A DNA stretch of 5,637 nucleotides from Flavobacterium sp. (GTDB lineage Bacteria; Bacteroidota; Bacteroidia; Flavobacteriales; Flavobacteriaceae), in the NCBI GenBank assembly GCA_027483785.1, contig JAIXTU010000052.1, positions 1-5,637 on the forward strand. Direction: 5' to 3'. The notes under the pieces were generated by a model. It was not told the origin of the DNA and made no database searches. It was given only the letters and a program-made list of their open reading frames with translations. Shown one piece after another: positions 1 to 4,722 of the stretch (within the stretch, counting starts at the first letter, position 1; each line of letters starts with the position of its first letter). The position numbers and the translations under genes were made by a program.

Positions 1-313
1 CTTGGTCGAATAAAGGACGAACTACCTCTTCATATTTCTTCGAGTATTTAATTCGGTAGAATTTGCCGATATTTTTTGAGAAACCTATCGGTGCTCTACC
101 TCCGTTAATTCTTAATCTTTTGTTATTTCTAAAGAATACAAAATAATTGGATTCTGATTTTGGATAACTTTTGTATGACACATATCGTGCGATAGTGAAG
201 TTATTTGAATTGCTGATATCGTAAAATCTGCGGTATCCTGAAATCGCAATAATAGCGATAATGCAGATAATACTAGTTAAAAGTATTTTTGAGATTAATT
301 TTCTGGAGCTCAT
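1..313 (-). CDS. Putative membrane-anchored immunity protein of cassette 4 (3' end outside window)
   Basis: An open frame of 104 codons starts at the ATG at 313-311 and reaches the window edge without a stop. It begins two bases after the TAA of the upstream toxin-like gene, the position of an immunity gene in polymorphic toxin loci. The N-terminus has basic residues (MSSRK) followed by one hydrophobic segment at about residues 7-26 (ISKILLTSIICIIAIIAISG) and no clear lipobox, so it is probably a type II signal anchor with the rest outside the cytoplasm. The remainder is basic and aromatic-rich, with a GFSKNIGKFYRIKYSKKY stretch at 77-94 that reminds me of small uncharacterised Bacteroidota proteins; I cannot name a family. 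If it is the immunity factor, its anchoring implies that the cassette 4 toxin acts at the membrane or in the periplasm. The frame is clear; the function is inferred from position only. Confidence 0.72.
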   Translation of the reverse strand, partial: MSSRKLISKILLTSIICIIAIIAISGYRRFYDISNSNNFTIARYVSYKSYPKSESNYFVFFRNNKRLRINGGRAPIGFSKNIGKFYRIKYSKKYEEVVRPLFDQ

Positions 314-315
314 TT

Positions 316-1182
316 TTAATTTTTTTGTGTTCTTTCGGCAAGTTTAGGCGCAACATTAGTTGCGGTTTCTACACCGAAAGCTGCGATGTTGCCAAAAACA
401 TTTATGGCAGTTTTACCTTTAAATAATGGATTTGTTTCAATTCCCTTGGAGAATTTCGTGCTTAGAACACCACCACCAATTTGTAATAATCCTTGATCTT
501 GACTTTTTGGTAGTTGAATTCCATTTCCTAGTAAATAATCCTCATATGAATAACTTAGAGTTTCACCCACAATCGCAGAGGAATAGGTAGGAAATGCACT
601 TAGAATTGCTTCAAACCCATTAACTTTTTTGAAATCTCCGCCATTAGCGATTCCTTGTGATAAAACATTTGTTACAATTCCAGTAACAGCCGTTTCAGTA
701 GTTACTGTAGAATATCCGGCAATTTCAGCTGTAATCGCAGCGCCACCCATTTCCACTGCAAGAATTGGTAAGGCTATAGCTCCAGCAACGCACAAAGCAA
801 AAGTTGCCCCTCCATCAGGTGAATAAGGGTTATGGCCTTTACTATGATATCTGTCAAAATAAGTTCCTTGCCAACGAGAATATTGGTCTAAAACTATTTC
901 TTCTAACTGAATATAGTTTCCATAATCTGGGCTTCCATTTTGGCCTTTCCACACATTTTCCGCTTTATTAAAAATCCAAGAGCCATCAGAATCAGTATGG
1001 ACAGTTCCGTCGGGAGTGTCTAAATTTCCAACTGGCGGGTCTGCACTTCTCCCATCCGGATCCACCAAATTAATCGGGTTCTGATAACAATACCCATACG
1101 CATCGCCAGTTTTCTCCACCAACGGATCAACCCCAAACCAAAAACTAAAACGCGGGTCGTAAATAACGATAATCAATTCCAT
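316..1182 (-). CDS. Truncated RHS core with C-terminal toxin-like domain of unknown activity (cassette 4)
   Basis: The 288-residue product starts with five to seven residues from non-RHS DNA, then enters RHS core at YDPRFSFWFGVDPLVEK (8-24) and ends the core with NPINLVDPDG (35-44). The usual NGKELDxETGLYYYGARF part is missing. Residues 45-120 form a polar linker rich in Asp, Gly, Tyr and Trp. Residues about 124-173 are a long Gly/Ala/Val/Ile stretch that could be one or two membrane-inserting segments. The last about 110 residues again alternate Gly-rich and hydrophobic parts (IGGGVL, FGNIAAFG). I see no catalytic motif of known nucleases, deaminases or peptidases. A pore-forming or membrane-acting toxin is a reasonable guess, helped by the membrane-anchored partner two bases downstream. 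The ATG overlaps the end of the preceding immunity gene by 10 bases (ATGGAATTGA), so translation may be coupled. No secretion signal is present; it is probably an orphan tip rather than a complete secreted protein. Confidence 0.75.
   Translation of the reverse strand: MELIIVIYDPRFSFWFGVDPLVEKTGDAYGYCYQNPINLVDPDGRSADPPVGNLDTPDGTVHTDSDGSWIFNKAENVWKGQNGSPDYGNYIQLEEIVLDQYSRWQGTYFDRYHSKGHNPYSPDGGATFALCVAGAIALPILAVEMGGAAITAEIAGYSTVTTETAVTGIVTNVLSQGIANGGDFKKVNGFEAILSAFPTYSSAIVGETLSYSYEDYLLGNGIQLPKSQDQGLLQIGGGVLSTKFSKGIETNPLFKGKTAINVFGNIAAFGVETATNVAPKLAERTQKN
1112..1163 (-). repeat. Truncated RHS core copy in cassette 4
   Basis: This 52-base block matches 3873-3924 of cassette 2 with a single mismatch (1124 versus 3885). 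It encodes YDPRFSFWFGVDPLVEK. The match stops sharply at 1163/1164, after which the sequence is the 3' end of the previous immunity gene. This marks a recombination or deletion endpoint inside the core. Confidence 0.85.
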
Positions 1183-1661
1183 TCAGAACTGTAATACACT
1201 AAAAAGTACTTCCCCTTAATTTTTGCAAACTCAATAGTTATTGTAAAATCACTATCAGTTCCTTTAATAATTTGTGTAACTCTGTTCTCTGAAACAATTT
1301 GCTCCATTTTAAAGTCTTTAGAACTGTTGTCGAAACGATTCAATTTGATCCACCCAGCTTTGTTCCAAAAAAATTTTCCATTCTGTATCGAGAATGTGTC
1401 ATTTTGAGTGGCGCTAGCTGTAGTTTCATCAAAAACATAATCAGTACTGGTGCCTCGAAGCGGAAATTTAATCCTCGATAATTGAAAGCTTTCGTCAGTG
1501 AAAAACAATGATTCAAATTTTGAAAAACTTTCCTCTTCATTAGACTCTATTTTTTTAAAAACTTCTTTCGATGTCGCATTTTTTAGCTCACAAGCACTTA
1601 AAACAATTATTAAAAGTAAAACAATTATTTTAAGGCTTGTCCTCTGTCTCTGTTGGCTCAT
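1173..1661 (-). CDS. Lipoprotein, putative immunity protein for the M23 peptidase toxin (DUF4348-like)
   Basis: The frame extends upstream to in-frame starts at 1679 (ATG) and 1691 (TTG). The ATG at 1661 is preferred because it gives a compact lipoprotein signal peptide: basic MSQQRQRTSLK, hydrophobic IIVLLLIIV, and lipobox LSAC with the lipidated Cys at residue 24. The mature part is about 138 residues. Its SFSKFESLFFTDESFQ and LSRIKFPLRG segments, and its KGKYFLVYY ending, resemble what I remember of DUF4348 lipoproteins of Bacteroidota; this is recollection, not a search. The gene overlaps the toxin's 3' end by 32 bases in another frame. A periplasm-facing lipoprotein is what one expects to neutralise a cell-wall peptidase that reaches the periplasm, by inhibiting the enzyme or shielding its substrate. 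Its own stop lies inside the start region of cassette 4. Confidence 0.8.
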   Translation of the reverse strand: MSQQRQRTSLKIIVLLLIIVLSACELKNATSKEVFKKIESNEEESFSKFESLFFTDESFQLSRIKFPLRGTSTDYVFDETTASATQNDTFSIQNGKFFWNKAGWIKLNRFDNSSKDFKMEQIVSENRVTQIIKGTDSDFTITIEFAKIKGKYFLVYYSSEWN

Positions 1662-2493
1662 TTTTATTTGCTGGCTCATTGTTAGGTTCAATTTGAGTTT
1701 TGCTAGATTGGTTTATATTACCTTTTGGAATCACTATTTGTATCTCGGGTAGCATCCCACCATTAATTGGTAAATCTAATTCCGTTTGAAGGTCATAAAC
1801 TTTCATTGGATCAACTGCTACGCCGTTTTTTAAAATTTCAAAGTGTAAATGGGGGCCAGTGACACCACCAGATTGGCCAGATAGTGCGATGTACTGGCCA
1901 TTTTTCACCGTTTGTCCAACAATTGCGCTAATATCTTTTCTAGATTTTAAATGCGCATATCTACTGACGTACCCATCAGCATGTGTGATTTCTACATAAT
2001 GTCCCCAGCCTGTTCGTTTCTTTTTGTTGTATTGATAACCAATCTTTGTAACAACTCCGTCGGCCGCTGCCCGTACCTTACTGCCCGTTTTGGCGCTAAT
2101 ATCAGCACCTTTATGTATCTTTCTTTGTCCAGTGATTGGGTGTATTCGAACTCCAAATGAACTTTTTAATTTACCTCCATTAACTAGACTTGGAGTTGGC
2201 CATAATCCGTCAGGATCTATAAAATTAATTGGATTATTAAAGGAGTATGAATACGGGGAGTATTCTAAACCAAGTTCTGCCAACGGATCAACCCCATACC
2301 AAAAGCTAACTCTCGGGTCGTAAAAGCGTGCGCCGTAGTAGTAGAGGCCGGTTTCCGTGCGTTTGCCCGCGCGCCACCTGGCTCGTTCGCTAAAAATGTC
2401 CACCGGACATTTTTTTAACGCTCCGCCTTCGTTAAACTTATATTGGTTATCCAAAGGGCCAAAGGTGTTTTGTTCTACAAAGGTCTTTCTCAC
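1630..2493 (-). CDS. RHS core-associated protein with C-terminal M23 peptidase toxin (cassette 3)
   Basis: Read from the GTG at 2493, the product has 287 residues. Residues 4-21 (TFVEQNTFGPLDNQYKFN) and 47-96 (ETGLYYYGARFYDPR to DPDG) are RHS core, separated by an inserted segment at 22-46. From about 108 to 232 it is a complete M23 (LytM/lysostaphin-type) domain: HKGAD gives zinc ligands H127 and D131, YAHL gives H181, and HLHFE gives H215 and H217, so the known metal and catalytic residues are present. M23 enzymes cut peptide bonds in peptidoglycan, so this is probably a cell-wall-degrading toxin acting in the target's periplasm. A low-complexity tail with NEP repeats (265-287) overlaps the downstream immunity gene. 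The GTG start is uncertain: the core continues upstream at 2545-2738 but is interrupted by repeats and stops, so this looks like an orphan tip without the RHS barrel. Confidence 0.87.
   Translation of the reverse strand: MRKTFVEQNTFGPLDNQYKFNEGGALKKCPVDIFSERARWRAGKRTETGLYYYGARFYDPRVSFWYGVDPLAELGLEYSPYSYSFNNPINFIDPDGLWPTPSLVNGGKLKSSFGVRIHPITGQRKIHKGADISAKTGSKVRAAADGVVTKIGYQYNKKKRTGWGHYVEITHADGYVSRYAHLKSRKDISAIVGQTVKNGQYIALSGQSGGVTGPHLHFEILKNGVAVDPMKVYDLQTELDLPINGGMLPEIQIVIPKGNINQSSKTQIEPNNEPANKNEPTETEDKP
2286..2343 (-). repeat. RHS core repeat copy in cassette 3 (diverged)
   Basis: This 58-base block corresponds to 3886-3943 and 5498-5555 and matches them at 52 of 58 positions by eye. It encodes YYYGARFYDPRVSFWYGVD. 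The differences cluster in the RVSFWYG part, so this copy is older or came from another source. Confidence 0.85.
2356..2430 (-). repeat. In-frame palindromic insert within the RHS core
   Basis: Compared with cassette 1, where FNGKELDVETG is continuous, cassette 3 has about 75 bases (25 codons) in place of the six codons GKELDV. The insert contains a perfect inverted repeat (2392-2414) and keeps the reading frame open, adding GGALKKCPVDIFSERARWRA-type residues (22-46 of the M23 protein). A diverged relative sits at the same place in cassette 2. The edges are approximate, because the original bases at the junctions are lost. Confidence 0.7.
2392..2414. repeat. Perfect hairpin: 10-bp arms, 3-base loop
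   Basis: On the plus strand, aaaaatgtcc is followed by acc and then ggacattttt. The arms are exactly complementary. The hairpin lies within the in-frame insert. It resembles an intrinsic terminator in shape, because the minus-strand copy ends in five T, but it sits inside an open coding frame, so termination there is only a possibility. Confidence 0.85.
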
Positions 2494-2544
2494 CTAGTGT
2501 TTATTTTTCATCGGTGTTCGAAGAATCTCCGCTAAAGCTCCGAT
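2485..2544 (-). repeat. Short interspersed repeat, copy 1, splitting PFGE from TFVEQ in the RHS core
   Basis: In many RHS cores PFGE runs directly into a TFVEQ-like segment. Here PFGE is encoded at 2556-2545 and TFVEQ at 2484-2470, with 60 bases (20 codons) between, including a TAG stop just before the GTG at 2493. The segment shares a 21-base core (2510-2530) with copy 2 at 2595-2615, matching at 18 of 21 positions, and similarity continues on the minus-strand 3' side (aaaaataaacac versus aaaaacaaattcac). Confidence 0.7.
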
Positions 2545-2738
2545 TTCCCCAAACGGTAAATTAAGAAAAATTACCTCACGTGAATTTGTTTTTTATTGGT
2601 GTTCGGTGAATCTCCTGCGTCGATTTGGTAAGGTTTCCCATGTTTATCGGTAATAGCCGTTGAGCTACCCAAATGGTCGGGGTGGTAGTAATACGGCAGG
2701 TTGGTTGCCGCAGGCGCCTTAGTGAAATTGCATTGTAT
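2545..2738 (-). pseudogene. RHS core fragment with HPDHLGSS motif, broken by repeats
   Basis: An open stretch from 2738 ends at the TAA at 2573-2571. Between 2699 and 2625 it encodes LPYYYHPDHLGSSTAITDKH followed by GKPYQ, the conserved segment of RHS core just upstream of PFGE, which itself appears at 2556-2545 in another frame after copy 2 of the repeat. Together with TFVEQNTFGPL at 2484 onward, these pieces form a once-continuous core that has been split by two inserted repeats, giving one frameshift and at least two stops. There is no ATG start and no barrel, so it is not expected to give a functional product. It shows that cassette 3 brought more upstream core with it than cassettes 2 and 4. 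Confidence 0.75.
2572..2624 (-). repeat. Short interspersed repeat, copy 2, between YQ and PFGE of the RHS core
   Basis: This lies between the YQ codons ending at 2625 and the PFGE codons starting at 2556. Its 21-base core at 2595-2615 matches 2510-2530 at 18 of 21 positions, in the same orientation. The whole interruption, 2557-2624, is 68 bases, not a multiple of three, so it both shifts the frame and introduces a stop. The exact edges cannot be set from two diverged copies. Confidence 0.65.
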
Positions 2739-2763
2739 TTATAAAAATTTAAAGTTTAAGAAT

Positions 2764-3222
2764 TTAGCTTGATTTTAAATGGTATTCTAAATCAATAAGC
2801 TTTTGCCCTCCTTCCTCATAAAAGTCAAGAAGTACCTTATTTGACATTTCATAGTTGATTAAACTAATTAATCCGTTTGGATCGTCACTAAAATTAAAAT
2901 CAAAATTAAAATTATGTAGTGACTCGAACTCTATTATACCGCAGTCTTTTGAGAGCGAAGTAATCATATAGATTTTTTGAACGGTAAGCCTTAGGTTTTT
3001 CAAAACAAATTGCTTTACCTGCGATTTGTCACTAAAGGATAATGTCAAAGATGAATTTAACTCCATTTCTTTTTCTTCATCTAATATTTTATCTGTTTCG
3101 ATTAAGGAAAGTACTTTTGGAACATCTAAATTAACCGTTAGTTTTTCTACAATTCCTAAGTAATTTTTCATGTTTTGTTGGCCGAACAAGCGCCGTTTCT
3201 TTTGTTCATAACTTTCAGTCAT
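2764..3222 (-). CDS. Putative cytosolic immunity protein for the HNH-type toxin (cassette 2)
   Basis: A 152-residue protein starts with MTESYEQKKRRLFG and has no signal peptide, lipobox or transmembrane segment, so it should stay in the cytoplasm. It is rich in acidic residues, Leu and Phe, with a short NFNFDFNFSDDPNG strand-turn segment at about 104-117 and acidic stretches near 43-53, which suits binding to a basic nuclease. I do not recognise the family. Its ATG lies inside the toxin's last codons and the two genes share 8 bases (ATGACTGA), giving tight translational coupling. That overlap, its size and its acidic composition support an immunity role. About 25 bases after its stop the broken RHS core of cassette 3 begins, with only AT-rich sequence between and no clear terminator. 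Confidence 0.75.
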   Translation of the reverse strand: MTESYEQKKRRLFGQQNMKNYLGIVEKLTVNLDVPKVLSLIETDKILDEEKEMELNSSLTLSFSDKSQVKQFVLKNLRLTVQKIYMITSLSKDCGIIEFESLHNFNFDFNFSDDPNGLISLINYEMSNKVLLDFYEEGGQKLIDLEYHLKSS

Positions 3223-3976
3223 AGTTTGCTTTCGATTTAGTGTTAACTAATTTTGGTCTGTTATGTTGTGTCATGCGGGTTTTATCGCCATCGATTTTTA
3301 CACTACCTGCTTCCCAGTGTTTCTGTGCTGGATGACTTCTGTCTTTTGTTTGCTGCTGCACGGATTTTTTTATTTTTCCGCCCCCTGGTTTCGGCATCTC
3401 ATATGTATACTCTCTGCCTGAGCTATTTTTTGACTGTGAAACTGGTGTTTGTGAAGTGGGTATTCCTTCTTTTCTCATCACTTCCCTTCGTGCTGCTCTC
3501 GAGGTCTTAATTGATATTTCAAATTTATTAATAATACCTATTACTTCATCACTGTATTTCCCAAGATATTTAGCAGTTTTTGTTGCTGGAAATATGCTAA
3601 CTCCTTCAATGACAACATCTGTGCCGCTCATTTTCTCACCATGAATGTTTTCCCCATTTACAGCACCAGAAATAATATTAGTTAAAGTTACTGGCGGCAT
3701 AGCATCTGCTACTTCTTTCATAACTAAGTATCCGTACCGTTCGGCCGCACGGTCAGCTTTTTTCAAGAAGGCAAGTAGCTCTTCGCAACACAGCTCAACT
3801 TCTCTACCATCAGGGTCAATTAGAATTACTGGATTGTTTAAAACAAAGTTATACGGCGATAAACCCGGATACTTCTCCACCAACTGATCAACCCCAAACC
3901 AAAAACTAAAACGCGGGTCGTAAAAGCGGGCGCCGTAGTAGTAGAGGCCAGTTTCATTGCTTTTCTTTGCCCTCAT
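3215..3976 (-). CDS. RHS core fragment with C-terminal HNH/Endo VII-fold nuclease toxin (cassette 2)
   Basis: The 253-residue product starts at an ATG inside a repeat-like segment (MRAKKSN), then has RHS core ETGLYYYGARFYDPRFSFWF to DPDG (8-57). Residues about 95-140 (VTLTNIISGAVNGENIHGEK, then IFPATKTAKYLGK) look like a pre-toxin TG-type linker. From 161 to 253 it carries AARREVMRKEGIPTSQTPVS, a Tyr-rich REYTYE segment, PGGGK, RSHPAQKHWEAG and TQHNRPKL. I recognise this as the style of HNH/Endonuclease VII-fold toxins with E-H-H-H type residues; candidates are E165, H215, H220 and H238. Such toxins cut DNA or RNA in the cytoplasm. DQLVE replaces the usual DPLAE/DPLVE. There is no secretion signal or barrel, so this is likely a stored tip. 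The downstream gene overlaps by 8 bases. Family assignment is from memory; the exact subfamily is uncertain. Confidence 0.82.
   Translation of the reverse strand: MRAKKSNETGLYYYGARFYDPRFSFWFGVDQLVEKYPGLSPYNFVLNNPVILIDPDGREVELCCEELLAFLKKADRAAERYGYLVMKEVADAMPPVTLTNIISGAVNGENIHGEKMSGTDVVIEGVSIFPATKTAKYLGKYSDEVIGIINKFEISIKTSRAARREVMRKEGIPTSQTPVSQSKNSSGREYTYEMPKPGGGKIKKSVQQQTKDRSHPAQKHWEAGSVKIDGDKTRMTQHNRPKLVNTKSKANYD
3886..3943 (-). repeat. RHS core repeat copy in cassette 2
   Basis: These 58 bases are identical to 5498-5555 and encode YYYGARFYDPRFSFWFGVD. The match breaks within a few bases on both sides. The identity at silent positions implies recent exchange or duplication, and it is long enough to serve as a homology block for swapping toxin tips. 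Confidence 0.9.
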
Positions 3977-4013
3977 GACGGCTATCTTGCTAAAAATTAT
4001 AAAATAATATTTT
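3956..4013 (-). repeat. Diverged relative of the palindromic core insert
   Basis: From the gtttc at 3951 to the taaaaat at 3991 the spacing is exactly the 40 bases found from 2351 to 2391 in cassette 3, with 22 of 40 bases matching. In the core frame it reads FSKIAVMRAKKSNETG, against FSERARWRAGKRTETG in cassette 3 (9 of 16 residues). Next comes a 23-base AT-only imperfect palindrome (3992-4014) aligning with the hairpin at 2392-2414. No start codon other than the ATG at 3976 is available in this open stretch. Confidence 0.5.
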
Positions 4014-4083
4014 AGGCTATGTTTAGCTTGAAATTTTTTAGAAATTTAGTCTTGCATAAAAAGCCTAAGCTTACTGAAAAAAA
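3977..4083. other. AT-rich spacer between cassettes 1 and 2
   Basis: About 107 bases separate the stop of the cassette 1 lipoprotein from the ATG of cassette 2. The part next to cassette 2 is the palindromic repeat relative. The rest is very AT-rich, with short imperfect inverted repeats such as aagcctaagctt at about 4061-4072. I see no convincing promoter of the Bacteroidota TAnnTTTG type and no strong terminator. Confidence 0.5.
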
Positions 4084-4722
4084 TTATTTGGTAATGTATT
4101 GCCATAATTTTTTCTTCACAAACGATTCATCAATCATATAATCAGTATAGACTAATAACGAATCTTGAAAAGTAAATTTTGTAAGCTTATTTACTTTAAA
4201 ATTGCTGAAAACAACTTGGTTTATATGAAACTTTACATTTACTTTTTTGTTTTTAAAATTAGAATTTCTTGAATGGAAGTATAAAGTATCATAATTAATT
4301 CTTACTAAAACTAATGAGTCTTTCTTAATATTATTGCTTTTATTAGGTTCTTTTTTTTTGAAAGTAAGCCTATATTTGTTTTTCAGCTTAGTTTCAGTAA
4401 TTCCTGAACGGTTTTCGTTGTAATACCCTATAACTAAAGAATCTTTAATGTTAAGCACTTTCCCCGGATTATATGTGGTAAATTCGAGTTTAAGTTGTTT
4501 CTTATTGTAGAACAACAAGTAAGGCTCATAGTATTCGCTTGATTCCATCGCATTAATTTGCACGATATAATAATTACTATCGAGCAAAACTCTCTCACTT
4601 TTTTCAATTATTTTTAAAGATAATTTCGAATTGCAAGGATATTGTTTATCAATGTTATGTCGATTTGAATCACAGCTAATTAGTTTTATTAGTATTAGAG
4701 ACATAATAAGTTTACCCTTCAT
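4084..4722 (-). CDS. Lipoprotein, putative immunity protein of cassette 1
   Basis: The ATG at 4722 shares its A with the toxin's TGA (TGATG); a GTG three bases upstream is also possible. The product is 212 residues: MKGKLIMSLILIKLISCDSN is a short lipoprotein signal peptide with lipobox LISC, the lipidated Cys being residue 17. No acidic surface-export signal follows the Cys, so the mature protein probably faces the periplasm. The rest is Lys/Asn/Ser-rich with alternating hydrophobic residues (YYIVQINA, YLLFYNKK, SLVLVRINYDTLYF), suggesting beta structure. I do not recognise a family. Its position directly after the toxin, with one-base overlap, supports an immunity role and suggests that the paired toxin acts outside the cytoplasm. 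The DNA is much more AT-rich than the neighbouring RHS core, as is typical for toxin/immunity tips. About 107 bases of spacer follow it. Confidence 0.77.
   Translation of the reverse strand: MKGKLIMSLILIKLISCDSNRHNIDKQYPCNSKLSLKIIEKSERVLLDSNYYIVQINAMESSEYYEPYLLFYNKKQLKLEFTTYNPGKVLNIKDSLVIGYYNENRSGITETKLKNKYRLTFKKKEPNKSNNIKKDSLVLVRINYDTLYFHSRNSNFKNKKVNVKFHINQVVFSNFKVNKLTKFTFQDSLLVYTDYMIDESFVKKKLWQYITK

Noticed and set aside
629..826. Plus-strand open frame of about 65 codons
   Set aside because: It is antisense to the hydrophobic region of the cassette 4 toxin gene; its composition is just the complement of that coding sequence, and no gene context supports it. Other plus-strand frames at 1299-1752, 1951-2323 and 3253-3887 were dropped for the same reason.
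1340..1540. Minus-strand frame of 66 codons inside the lipoprotein gene
   Set aside because: It lies entirely within 1173-1661 in another frame, while the lipoprotein frame has a good signal peptide and lipobox.
2392..2414. Intrinsic terminator
   Set aside because: The hairpin has the right shape, but its T run is part of the stem and it lies in an open coding frame within an RHS insert; it fits better as a palindromic repeat.
2485..2624. Small CRISPR-like pair of repeats
   Set aside because: There are only two diverged copies inside RHS core motifs, with no spacers and no cas genes.
2545..2738. A separate functional small gene ahead of the M23 protein
   Set aside because: The stretch has no ATG start, and its only conserved content is internal RHS core (HPDHLGSS) that is normally in the middle of a large protein.
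4061..4072. Terminator after the cassette 1 lipoprotein gene (aagcctaagctt)
   Set aside because: The stem is only four base pairs, far too weak to call.
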